Positions 53,058 to 60,786 of a DNA stretch of 64,000 bases are shown here, one piece after another. Origin of the DNA: Larkinella sp. C7 (GTDB lineage Bacteria; Bacteroidota; Bacteroidia; Cytophagales; Spirosomataceae); assembly GCF_006149005.1 (NCBI RefSeq), contig NZ_VBSL01000001.1, positions 124,001 to 188,000 of the forward strand, read 5' to 3'. Both the position numbers and the translations under genes were made by a program. The notes under the pieces are model-generated. The model saw only the letters and a list, made by a program, of their open reading frames with translations, was not told where the DNA came from and did no database searches. How positions within the stretch are numbered: the first letter of the stretch is position 1; every line of letters starts with the position of its first letter.

Positions 53058-53978
53058 ATGACGAATAAATTATTGATTGTCGTTGCCGGCCCCACCGCCG
53101 TCGGAAAAACCAGTCTGTGCGTCCGGTTGGCGAAGGTGCTGCAAACCGACGTTGTTTCGGCGGATTCGCGGCAGTTGTACCGGGAACTCAACATCGGAAC
53201 CGCCAAACCAACCGCAGCGGAAATGCAGGGCGTTCGGCACCATTTCGTTGACTCCCACAGCATTATGAACCCGGTCAGTGCCGGGCAATACGAGCGGGAA
53301 GCCCTGGCGGTGCTGGATGACTTGTTTCAGACAAAGGACGTCGTGATTTTGTCGGGCGGAACGGGGCTGTATATCAACGCGGTCTGCTTTGGCCTCGACG
53401 ATGTTCCGCAAGCCGATCCGGAGCTACGTAACGAACTCATGAACCGGCTCGAAACCGAAGGGCTGGAGCCATTGCAGCAACAACTCCGGCTGCTGGATCC
53501 GACGTATGCCGAAACCGCTGATCTGCAAAATTCGCAGCGCGTGATCCGGGCGCTGGAGGTCTGCTTGAGTTCAGGAAAACCCTATTCGTCTTTCCGAAAA
53601 CAGGAAGTTGCGGGTTCTTCGTCGCCCCGGCCCTTTCAGATGGTCTTCATTGCGCTGGATCGCCCACGGGCAGAGCTTTACGACCGCATCGACCGCCGGA
53701 TGGATGCCATGCTCGCCAGCGGTTTGATCGAAGAAGCGCGCTCGCTCCTGCCCTACCGGCATTTCACCGCTTTGCAAACCGTTGGTTATAAGGAAGTTTT
53801 CGGGTATTTGGATGGTGTGTATGACACGACCGAAATGGTGCGACTCCTCAAACGCAACTCCCGGCGCTATGCCAAACGCCAGTTGACGTGGTTCCGCAAT
53901 CAGGGAAATTACCAGTGGTTTGGAGCGGAGGAGGAAGAAGAAATCGTGAAGTTTATTGAATATCGAATAGCGAAGTAA
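53058..53978 (+). CDS. miaA: tRNA dimethylallyltransferase
   Basis: A 306-residue enzyme adding a dimethylallyl group to A37 of tRNAs that read UNN codons. The P-loop GPTAVGKTSL is near the start, followed by VSADSRQLYRELNIGTAKPT, FVDSHSIMNPVSAGQYEREA, VVILSGGTGLYINAVCFGLDD and ALQTVGYKEVFGYLDG, with YAKRQLTWFRNQ near the C-terminus. The start at 53058 places the P-loop correctly; the ORF extends upstream to 52971 without homology. The final codons and stop (IEYRIAK*) come from a GAATATCGAATAGCGAA repeat at 53953-53978. Confidence 0.95.
   Translation: MTNKLLIVVAGPTAVGKTSLCVRLAKVLQTDVVSADSRQLYRELNIGTAKPTAAEMQGVRHHFVDSHSIMNPVSAGQYEREALAVLDDLFQTKDVVILSGGTGLYINAVCFGLDDVPQADPELRNELMNRLETEGLEPLQQQLRLLDPTYAETADLQNSQRVIRALEVCLSSGKPYSSFRKQEVAGSSSPRPFQMVFIALDRPRAELYDRIDRRMDAMLASGLIEEARSLLPYRHFTALQTVGYKEVFGYLDGVYDTTEMVRLLKRNSRRYAKRQLTWFRNQGNYQWFGAEEEEEIVKFIEYRIAK
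53953..53978. repeat. GATATTC-family repeat forming the miaA C-terminus
   Basis: The 26 bases contain TTATTGAATATCGAATAG followed by CGAAGTAA, encoding the last seven residues and the stop of MiaA. GAATAGCGAAGTA is the reverse complement of a 13-base word in the intergenic element at 46931-47040. Confidence 0.75.
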
Positions 53979-54012
53979 ATTCAGTTCTGGGAGGAATTGG
54001 CTTTTTGTGAAT

Positions 54013-54408
54013 TTAAATGGCAAGCATCCTCGGATTGATATACTTTAGACCGATTATCTTTTTGAAGTCTTTATCGTTGTCTGCGATAAGTACCCAGCCA
54101 TTTATGAGCGCAGTGGCGGCTATAATGGCATCGGGTAGTTTCACTTTAAAGTCTTTGCGAATCCGTATGGTTTCGCTTACTATGGCGGGAGAAATACCAA
54201 CTACGGTTGAATTGGTTATAAAAGCCTGATAAACTTCAAGGTCTTCGGGATTGGTAGGATTCCACACTTGAAGTTCAATCTCCGACACAAATGAAACACA
54301 ACTTTTTCGATCTACTATTTCATCTATAAACAGAAGACCATTGTCTGGCAACGTTCCGTTCAAATACTTGATTACAGCACTGGTATCAATTAAATAGTCC
54401 TCTGCCAT
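54013..54408 (-). CDS. PIN-domain toxin, VapC-like
   Basis: A 131-residue PIN nuclease. YLIDTSAVIKYLNG gives the first catalytic Asp, VSEIELQVW a conserved Glu, and LPDAIIAATALINGWVLIADNDKDFKKI the C-terminal Asp residues and end of the fold. VapC toxins cut RNA, often initiator tRNA. The start overlaps the upstream antitoxin gene by 19 nt, the usual operon form. Fold and pairing are clear; its target is not known. Confidence 0.85.
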   Translation of the reverse strand: MAEDYLIDTSAVIKYLNGTLPDNGLLFIDEIVDRKSCVSFVSEIELQVWNPTNPEDLEVYQAFITNSTVVGISPAIVSETIRIRKDFKVKLPDAIIAATALINGWVLIADNDKDFKKIIGLKYINPRMLAI

Positions 54409-54590
54409 TCGTCGCGTAGCGTTGCTAACTGGTTGTCTATTTCTTTTTCGTTCATCTGAGTTTGTATTTTACCACGCAGAGACGACACCTTTTGCTTTCT
54501 TTTTATAACTCTAATCAGATTAAGCTCTTCCATATCCTGCAAAAGTTTCAGTGCCTTTTGATTAGTAAGTTCTATTTCTATGGTTTCCAT
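54390..54590 (-). CDS. Putative antitoxin of the VapC-like toxin
   Basis: A 66-residue protein with a short strand METIEIELTN and a helical remainder (QKALKLLQDMEELNLIRVIKRK). This type of small charged protein commonly precedes PIN toxins in Bacteroidota. The 19-nt overlap with the toxin gene supports the assignment. No named antitoxin family is certain. It probably neutralises the toxin and represses the operon. Confidence 0.7.
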   Translation of the reverse strand: METIEIELTNQKALKLLQDMEELNLIRVIKRKQKVSSLRGKIQTQMNEKEIDNQLATLRDEWQRTI

Positions 54591-54683
54591 AACAACTTTT
54601 TTTGGGGTGACTAGTCAAAAATACTAAATCCATACCTTAATCAAGAAAACCGCTTTTTGTATAAAAATGGCTATTTGGTTAGT

Positions 54684-54777
54684 TGAATACTATTGAATAA
54701 CGAATAGCGAAATAGGGGTATTCGATTCTCTTTTCCTGCTTCGCTATTCGTTATTCAATATTCATTATTCGATATTC
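54684..54777. repeat. Quasi-palindromic intergenic element, GATATTC family
   Basis: A 21-bp perfect pair (54691-54711 and 54740-54760, words TATTGAATAACGAATAGCGAA) lies in a larger imperfect inverted repeat. The right flank adds TTCATTATTCGATATTC (54761-54777), the word also found inside mutA. It lies between the antitoxin start and the rhodanese gene end. Confidence 0.88.
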
Positions 54778-54785
54778 CTCAACAC

Positions 54786-55094
54786 TTATTGCGATTTCCG
54801 CTCATTTTCCCGGTACGCCAGAATGCCGCCGATCAGGTTGCGGACGTTGGAAAAACCGTTCTGCTCCAGGAACTGCTGCGCGCGGGCGCTGCGGGCTCCC
54901 GACCGGCAGTGGATAATAACTTCTTCGTCTTGCAACTCTTCCAGTTCATCGATCTGGCTGGGAAGACTGCCGAGCGGATACAGTTTTCCCCCCAGGTTAT
55001 CTTCGTCAAATTCGTATTCTTCGCGAACGTCGATCAGGTTGATTTTTTCGCCTTTGTCTAATCGTTCTTTAAGTTCCTGTACGGTAATGTCCAT
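54786..55094 (-). CDS. Rhodanese-like domain protein
   Basis: A 102-residue single rhodanese domain. INLIDVREEYEFDEDNLGGKLYPLGSLP begins the fold and VIIHCRSGARSARAQQFLEQNGF carries the active-site Cys loop CRSGARS, followed by NVRNLIGGILAY. Such small proteins carry sulfur as a persulfide. It stands 42 nt from the T9SS gene end on the same strand and could be its last co-transcribed gene, though no functional link is evident. Confidence 0.92.
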   Translation of the reverse strand: MDITVQELKERLDKGEKINLIDVREEYEFDEDNLGGKLYPLGSLPSQIDELEELQDEEVIIHCRSGARSARAQQFLEQNGFSNVRNLIGGILAYRENERKSQ

Positions 55095-55136
55095 GTCAAT
55101 CGTGTTTTGTCATTCATCAGAAAGGCAAAAGTAGGG

Positions 55137-57047
55137 TTACTTTCGGATAATTAATTTCTGGACTACGGTCTTTTTGCCATCTGACAGCCGAACGAGGTAA
55201 AAACCGTCCGCTAACTGACTGACGTTTAGCTGATTTTGCCCAGCCGCCGGACGGGCATCGACCATCAGCCGACCGTTCAGGTCGAGGATTTCAATCTGCT
55301 GAATGGCCGGGTTTTTCCAGATCAGCACACCGGAACTGGGATTCGGAAACACCAGCAGTTGGGATATGGCTTCCGCGTCATCCTCAATCCCGGTGATGGG
55401 CGCGTCTTTTCCGGTTCCCATCACCGGCCGGATCATCGGCACCCCGCCCGGATTGTTGGGGTCCCAGGAAGATCCCCGGCCTTCAAATACCTGATTACCA
55501 AACGGGCTGTTTTTGTCGAAACCAATGGCCACAATATAGTCTTCACTCACCTGCGTCCACCCAACGTAGAAGGTATCCGTAACGGCCACGCTATACTCGA
55601 ACGGAATTTCAACAAAACCGCTGCGGGAATTGGCGTAACTGATGACGGCGGCCTTTTGATACAGCACTCGCCCCGGTCTTCCCCGGTCGTCGGCATACAG
55701 GCTAAAAACCGCCACCTGCCCGGTGAGATTCGTTTTCACCGGCGCAAAACTTACCTGGAGCGCCGACACCGCATCGGGCTTGTTCAGCAAAAACCGCATG
55801 GCCACCCGCCCCTGCCGCTGGGTATTTTGAATGGCGGCTTCGGCGGTGCCATCGTCGTAGGCATAATAATTGTCCAAAACCGTTACCGACGCAATCGTGT
55901 CGTTCCGGCGGAGGTTGACGCCGGGAATCGTATCGGTGGTCTGAACCGCAAACTGGGTTTGCAACCACGCTTTCTCTCCCGTAAAACTGGCGGGCAGCGG
56001 TTGTGGTTTTACGGTTTTCGGCTGCGAACTCAGCGAAGCAATTCCTTCCGACGGTGACTGGTATTGCTGAAAAACCGTACCGCTTAGCTGGTCTTTGACA
56101 ACCGTTCGGAAAGTCGTAAAGTTAAAGTTATTGAACAGATTGACGATGTCTGTTCGGATCGTATCGGCGGTTTCACCCACGGGGTTCAGTCGGTATTGCT
56201 TCATGGGCATGGCCGAGTAGCGTTTCAGAAACGAAGAAACCGGTTGCCGGGTCGCAATGTCTTTGATATACAGATTGGTAGCCGACCGGCCCTTGTCCAT
56301 ATAAATGTAATCCAGGTGCCAGGTATCGAATGCACCCGACGTCCGGCCAAAGGCCTCGAACCGGAACTGAAAGGCTGCGTGCAGAAACCGGGCCTGGTCG
56401 ACGGCGACGAACGACTGCGTAAAATTATTGTTGGCGGTATCCCCTTCCTGTTTCCAGACCGTTTCCCAGGTTCCGGCATTGTTCAGAAACTGAAGCCGCA
56501 GCGAATCCTCGGCGTCGGGCAGTTCGCCCAGGCCTTTGCGTTGCCAGTAAAAACTGAGAAAAATCGCATCCGCAGCCGACGTTCCCGCCAGGTCGATCGG
56601 GTTGGCCGTCAGCGTATCGGTTGGCCCATTCGCGTCCTGGTCCAGAAAATCGTAGGGAGTTCCGTTGGCTTTCAATCCGTCGAAGGTGGCAACGTTCAGC
56701 GAAGGGTGGTTGATGGGGAGTGTGTTGTTGATGTAGACGTTGCTGGGTTGCCACAATGCCGGGTCAGGCCGGTCAACCGCCGTTGCAAAATCGTCGAAAA
56801 AGGGCAGTTTCAGCGCCTGAATGCGGGCTCCGGCGGCTACCGGTTTGGAAGGTGGAAGGGCGTTCGGAAAAGATTCAATCGGGACAACCCGAATCTGCGC
56901 GGAAGCGGTCGGCAACCCAACAATAGCTGCGAAAACCAGACTATAAAAAACCGCCGGGCTACATGCATGACTAACCAACCGTAGCCAGCCGGCAACAGCC
57001 GATGGATGACAAAAAACCCGTCTGATGCTTGCTATAGGGTGCTTCAT
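55137..57047 (-). CDS. Secreted T9SS cargo protein of unknown function
   Basis: A 636-residue protein with a rather long signal region (to about residue 50, ending in LPTASAQ). The last about 80 residues, from ISQLLVFPNPSSGVLIW to VQKLIIRK, are a type A T9SS sorting domain. The middle is beta-rich (WKQEGDTANNNFTQSFVAVDQARFLHAAFQFRFEAFG suggests a carbohydrate-binding or MAM-like beta-sandwich) without a catalytic motif I recognise. Its ATG overlaps the stop of the PASTA gene in an ATGA, so the two are co-translated. Confidence 0.8.
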   Translation of the reverse strand: MKHPIASIRRVFCHPSAVAGWLRLVSHACSPAVFYSLVFAAIVGLPTASAQIRVVPIESFPNALPPSKPVAAGARIQALKLPFFDDFATAVDRPDPALWQPSNVYINNTLPINHPSLNVATFDGLKANGTPYDFLDQDANGPTDTLTANPIDLAGTSAADAIFLSFYWQRKGLGELPDAEDSLRLQFLNNAGTWETVWKQEGDTANNNFTQSFVAVDQARFLHAAFQFRFEAFGRTSGAFDTWHLDYIYMDKGRSATNLYIKDIATRQPVSSFLKRYSAMPMKQYRLNPVGETADTIRTDIVNLFNNFNFTTFRTVVKDQLSGTVFQQYQSPSEGIASLSSQPKTVKPQPLPASFTGEKAWLQTQFAVQTTDTIPGVNLRRNDTIASVTVLDNYYAYDDGTAEAAIQNTQRQGRVAMRFLLNKPDAVSALQVSFAPVKTNLTGQVAVFSLYADDRGRPGRVLYQKAAVISYANSRSGFVEIPFEYSVAVTDTFYVGWTQVSEDYIVAIGFDKNSPFGNQVFEGRGSSWDPNNPGGVPMIRPVMGTGKDAPITGIEDDAEAISQLLVFPNPSSGVLIWKNPAIQQIEILDLNGRLMVDARPAAGQNQLNVSQLADGFYLVRLSDGKKTVVQKLIIRK

Positions 57048-57832
57048 TCTTCCTGCGTATCATCATTTTCGACCGGACCAACCACCCAGAGGTCAATCAC
57101 ATCGCCCACGCGAATGGTCGCACCGGGTCGGGCAGCCGGGTTTTGGCGAACCACCGTGCCAACTTCCTTCTCAGGATCTTCTACAGGAAGAATCGTGCCA
57201 ACCTGCAAATTTGATCCCCGAATTAACATTTCGGCTTCGTCGCGTGGTTTCCCTACAACGTCCGGAACGGCAAACATAGTATTGCCCAGGCCGTCGCCCA
57301 CCACAATGTCGATTTTTGATCCTTTGGCAATCCGCGTACCCGGCAGAATTTCCTTGCCTTCGTAGAGTTGCTGCAAAACCGTACCCTGCGCCAGATCGGG
57401 AACGTATTTCAGTTTCCCCATCTGTAACCCGTTGCTCGACAGGGCATACTGCGCGCTAACGTACGTCTGATCCACCAGCTTGGGCATGGGAATCATCGGC
57501 GGATTTTCGGTCGTAATGGTGATGTAGATTTTTCGTCCTTCTTTGACTTTAAAACCGGGTTTGGGATATTGCGAAACCACCGTCAGCGGCTCGGCACCGG
57601 CCACATAAGTAGAATCTTCCACTTCAAACCGGAGGTCATGATCACTTAAAAAATCCTCCAGTTCCGACGTATTCATCCGGCTCAGATCCGGAACCGTGAT
57701 CGTCTGACCGTGGTGGGTAGTAAACGGGAGATACAGGAAGAAAAAGCCTAAAAACAGAACGGCCACCAATCCGAGCATAATCCCTATATGGGTAAGCAGG
57801 TCGGTCGTCGAACGGGTGCTGATTTTCGTCAT
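57044..57832 (-). CDS. PASTA domain protein
   Basis: A 262-residue membrane-anchored protein. A short cytoplasmic tail leads to one helix (IGIMLGLVAVLFLGFFFLYLPF), then three PASTA domains (ITVPDLSRMNTSELEDFLSDHDL; IPMPKLVDQTYVSAQYALSSNGL; FAVPDVVGKPRDEAEMLIRGSNL) and an acidic tail. There is no kinase domain, as usual for Bacteroidota PASTA proteins, which are thought to bind cell-wall precursors or act in the envelope. It is translationally coupled to a T9SS cargo gene. Confidence 0.88.
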   Translation of the reverse strand: MTKISTRSTTDLLTHIGIMLGLVAVLFLGFFFLYLPFTTHHGQTITVPDLSRMNTSELEDFLSDHDLRFEVEDSTYVAGAEPLTVVSQYPKPGFKVKEGRKIYITITTENPPMIPMPKLVDQTYVSAQYALSSNGLQMGKLKYVPDLAQGTVLQQLYEGKEILPGTRIAKGSKIDIVVGDGLGNTMFAVPDVVGKPRDEAEMLIRGSNLQVGTILPVEDPEKEVGTVVRQNPAARPGATIRVGDVIDLWVVGPVENDDTQEE

Positions 57833-57887
57833 GAAATCAAGGTATGATCGCTGGGTTAAACCACAATATTAGCGGTTTGCCGGGCGG

Positions 57888-58493
57888 TTATTGATACAGG
57901 CCCAGCATTTTTTTTATGTATTTCCCCACCACGTCGAACTCCAGATTGACCACATCGCCCACCTTCAGGTCTCGAAAGGTTGTGTGTTCGTAGGTATAGG
58001 GAATGATGGCTACCCGAAACGAATCCGGTTCCGAATTAAAAACGGTCAAACTGACGCCATTGATACAAATTGACCCCTTCTCAACGGTAATATTGTTTTC
58101 TTTGGGATCATCAGACAAGGTATGGTATTGAAAATCGAACAGCCAGCTTCCATTCTGGTCGGCAATACCGGTAACAATTCCCGTCTGGTCGACGTGGCCC
58201 TGAACAATATGGCCGTCGAACCGGCCGTTGGCGGGCATACACCGCTCCAGATTGACCCGGTCGCCGGTTTTAACCTGCCCCAGATTGGTTTTCTTCAGCG
58301 TTTCTTCCACCGCCGTAACGGTATACGTGTCTCCGCTTACCGACGTCACCGTCAGGCAAACGCCGTTGTGGCTCAAACTCTGGTCCACTTTCAATTCGGG
58401 GGCAATTCGGGATTGCAGATGGAAGGTGAGGTTGGTACCCTCGGCGGTGATGTCGGTCACCTCGCCGGTCGCTTCAATGATTCCGGTAAACAT
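57888..58493 (-). CDS. ribE: Riboflavin synthase alpha chain
   Basis: A 201-residue enzyme making riboflavin from two molecules of 6,7-dimethyl-8-ribityllumazine. The N-terminus MFTGIIEATGEVTDI is the family signature. Two lumazine-binding repeats are visible: DQSLSHNGVCLTVTSVSGD with GRFDGHIVQGHVDQTG, and EKGSICINGVSLTVFNSEPD. The length is typical. It lies on the same strand as the PASTA gene, 55 nt away. Confidence 0.97.
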   Translation of the reverse strand: MFTGIIEATGEVTDITAEGTNLTFHLQSRIAPELKVDQSLSHNGVCLTVTSVSGDTYTVTAVEETLKKTNLGQVKTGDRVNLERCMPANGRFDGHIVQGHVDQTGIVTGIADQNGSWLFDFQYHTLSDDPKENNITVEKGSICINGVSLTVFNSEPDSFRVAIIPYTYEHTTFRDLKVGDVVNLEFDVVGKYIKKMLGLYQ

Positions 58494-58507
58494 AGCACAA
58501 GCTTGAA

Positions 58508-58546
58508 CTGGGATTACATAGATTAAGGGATGAACAGGATGCAGCG
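58508..58546. repeat. GGATTACA-type word remnant
   Basis: The bases around GGGATTACATAGATTAAGGG and ATGAACAGGATGCAG are composed of the kind of repeated GATTnACAnA words seen in intergenic repeats of other environmental bacteria. Here it is short and single. It lies between ribE and the cupin gene. Confidence 0.3.
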
Positions 58547-58568
58547 ACGAAGAATTCCTTCGGCGGAT

Positions 58569-58937
58569 TCACGGATTGAAGTTTGCGGGTCCGTAATCGG
58601 CGGGGTCATCATATTCATTGGAGATTACCAGCAGGAAAGCACCGCTCGTCAGTTCCTCAATCTGATGCCAGTCTTCGGGCTCCAGAAGCAGGCATTTCTG
58701 CGGATCATCCAGCACAAACCGGGTCGACTGCGACCCGCTCATCGCCTGGATCCGGCAACTTCCGTTCAGGCACAGAATCGCGTGCCAGGCCTGGTGATAC
58801 CGACGACCAATTTGCAGCATTTCTTCAGTTTCGTAGATGTAAAAAACGCGTTTGATCGATCCCGGCATAATTTTTTCAATCACTGTCAAATTTCCAGAAT
58901 CGGATTCAAACGTATCCAAAAACAAAAGTTGAGCCAT
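58569..58937 (-). CDS. FdtA/QdtA-like cupin (WxcM-like)
   Basis: A 122-residue cupin. FDS-type start FLDTFESDSGNLTVIEK, then KRVFYIYETEEMLQIGRRYHQAWHAILCLNGSCRI, carries the His residues of the sugar 3,4-ketoisomerase family, and LEPEDWHQIEELTSGAFLLVISNEYDDPADY ends the fold. Members isomerise dTDP-4-keto-6-deoxyglucose in deoxysugar synthesis; others are sugar acyltransferase partners. There are no nucleotide-sugar genes nearby, so the exact role here is open. Confidence 0.8.
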   Translation of the reverse strand: MAQLLFLDTFESDSGNLTVIEKIMPGSIKRVFYIYETEEMLQIGRRYHQAWHAILCLNGSCRIQAMSGSQSTRFVLDDPQKCLLLEPEDWHQIEELTSGAFLLVISNEYDDPADYGPANFNP

Positions 58938-59179
58938 ATTTTCCCTTTACTCGCGTCAATTTGGCGTTAAACTACTGAGAAATTTGGCAAAATTTTAACA
59001 AAACAAGCCTTTTGAGTGAAACCCCAAAAGCACCCTTCCTGCACGGTATTTTCCGGTTCTGGCGACTTGTTTTTGCTCACTTATGACACCAACCATCGAA
59101 TGAAGCTGTAAAAGGAATGTAATTTCCCTGCAAAAACCCGTCCTGAATCTGTAATTTCACGGCTCAAAACCATCCTGTT

Positions 59180-59806
59180 ATGCTTCGGAATCGTTTTTTG
59201 CTGGTGGGCCTGTTCCTGATTGTGCTGGCGATCATCTACTATTCTTTTTTCGACGCCGGGAATACCGACACGCCGGCGGTGACCAACCCGGAATCCTATC
59301 GCCTGGAAGTACTCCAGAAGCGGAAAGACAAAGAGGAATTTTTCCGAACGAGCAGCGAGTCGCCCTTTACCGATAAAACCAAATTCAAAAGCCTGGTTTA
59401 TTTCAACCCCGATCCGGCCTACCGCGTCTCGGCCCGGCTGGAGCCTTTTGCCGACAAAAAGAAACTGGTGGTTCCTCTGACCGATGGCAGTGAGGAAGTC
59501 TATGAAAAATACGCCCATGCGGTTTTTACGATCAACGACGAGTTGTGCCGTTTGCTCGTGCTCAAACACGAGAATACGCTGTCGGTTCTCTTCAAAGACC
59601 AAACGAGTGGCAAGGAAACCTACGGCGGGGGGCGCTACCTGGATTTCAGTCCCGACGACGTGAAGGAAAACCGCCTGGTGATCGATTTTAACGAAGCCTA
59701 CAACCCGTATTGCGCTTATAACCACGAGTATGCCTGTCCGCTGCCCCCAGCCGAAAACAGCCTCCCGGTCGCCGTTCGGGCGGGGGAGAAATATGTTGAA
59801 AAATGA
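59180..59806 (+). CDS. DUF1684 domain-containing protein
   Basis: A 208-residue protein with an N-terminal membrane anchor (FLLVGLFLIVLAIIYYSFF). The body is the DUF1684 pattern: RKDKEEFFRTSSESPFTDKTKFKSLVYFNPDPAYRV, TINDELCRLLVLKH, LSVLFKDQTSGKETYGGGRYLDF and DFNEAYNPYCAYNHEYACPLPPAENSLPVAVRAGEK with conserved Cys and Pro. Function is unknown; the family is common in Bacteroidota. Confidence 0.85.
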   Translation: MLRNRFLLVGLFLIVLAIIYYSFFDAGNTDTPAVTNPESYRLEVLQKRKDKEEFFRTSSESPFTDKTKFKSLVYFNPDPAYRVSARLEPFADKKKLVVPLTDGSEEVYEKYAHAVFTINDELCRLLVLKHENTLSVLFKDQTSGKETYGGGRYLDFSPDDVKENRLVIDFNEAYNPYCAYNHEYACPLPPAENSLPVAVRAGEKYVEK

Positions 59807-59824
59807 GCCTTTCCTGTGGGGTTT

Positions 59825-60682
59825 TCACTGTTTTAGGCTAACGCTATATAAATTCCTGGCGTCATTTCGGGCGGTTTCAATCTTGTGAGTTAATAACGGA
59901 TCGGTCAGGACTTGCGCTCGCGTTTGAATGTTTTTTAAAAGCTGCTTATTTCTGTAAGCTTTGTTTCCAAACGTGTTGTAATCGTACATTTTGGGCAATA
60001 CGTCATCATTTAACGGGAGTATATGCTCACGATGCATTCTATCCAAAATAGTTGTAAAAAACGTCTCGGCAATAGCGGTTTTTGTCTCGTCTTTCCATAG
60101 CTGCTGGACGGTTAATTCAAACGTCCGGCGATTTTTCAGAAGCGTGTTGTAAGCAGCATTCAATAGTTTGCGCTGCTCATCCAGATTTCTGAGAGCCGAT
60201 TGACCCGTGACAGCACCATCGGAATACCCACGGAACAATTTCGCTGTATTATAGACTTCATTTAAATACGCATCGATCTGACTGGTTAAATCCATAATCA
60301 GAATTGCTTTCCGGTCTTCAATTGTCAGGGACTTATCATTCCACCCACCAATTGGCGGATTATATTCGCTTGCAGCCAGGGTGAACGTAATCGAGTCGCC
60401 CACCAGCCCAATTTCCATATCATTCAGAACCCGCCACTTAAGCTGGTGATTGCGGCCCGGTTTAACGACCGTGAGGCCCTGAATTGACTTTAGCTCCGTC
60501 TTTCCGATACCATCCCAGCAGGACGCGCGAATTTTATAGGATTGGCTGGGTGATCCTCCCACCAGATCATACGAGATAAGGATGGTATCTCCAGATGCGA
60601 AAGCCCGAATCTGTTCGATGTGCTGGGCATAGACCGGCGTCATCATTACGAGATAAAGCCCTCCCCAAAACAGCTTTTTCAT
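59825..60682 (-). CDS. Secreted protein with Ig-like N-terminal domain, unknown function
   Basis: A 285-residue protein with signal peptide MKKLFWGGLYLVMMTPVYA. Residues about 20-115 (IRAFASGDTILISYDLVGGSPSQSYKI to KWRVLNDMEIGLVGDSITF) look like the Ig-like domain that precedes formylglycine-type or caspase-linked domains in Bacteroidota proteins. The remainder is helical and charged, with no known motif. It is divergent from the caspase-like gene, 104 nt away, and may function with it. The start at 60682 is set by the signal peptide; the ORF extends to 60889 into the other gene. Confidence 0.7.
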   Translation of the reverse strand: MKKLFWGGLYLVMMTPVYAQHIEQIRAFASGDTILISYDLVGGSPSQSYKIRASCWDGIGKTELKSIQGLTVVKPGRNHQLKWRVLNDMEIGLVGDSITFTLAASEYNPPIGGWNDKSLTIEDRKAILIMDLTSQIDAYLNEVYNTAKLFRGYSDGAVTGQSALRNLDEQRKLLNAAYNTLLKNRRTFELTVQQLWKDETKTAIAETFFTTILDRMHREHILPLNDDVLPKMYDYNTFGNKAYRNKQLLKNIQTRAQVLTDPLLTHKIETARNDARNLYSVSLKQ

Positions 60683-60759
60683 ACCGATCAATAAATAGAT
60701 TAACAGTTTACCAGTCAGGAATTTATAATTTCCTATCGAAGGAAATACATCGAATCTAC

Positions 60760-60773
60760 AAGTTGTACAACTT
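60760..60773. promoter_or_regulatory. Perfect 14-bp palindrome in a divergent promoter region
   Basis: AAGTTGTACAACTT reads the same on both strands and lies 13 nt before the caspase-like ATG, within the 104-nt gap shared with the divergent secreted protein. It may be a binding site for a dimeric regulator. The gap also has an imperfect palindrome AGGAATTTATAATTTCCT around 60716-60733. Confidence 0.45.
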
Positions 60774-60786
60774 TTTATCGACCGGT

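Noticed and set aside
58508-58546. Sixth full palindrome family (GGATTACA words)
   Set aside because: Only one short stretch is visible with no matching inverted arm, so I list it only as a weak remnant.
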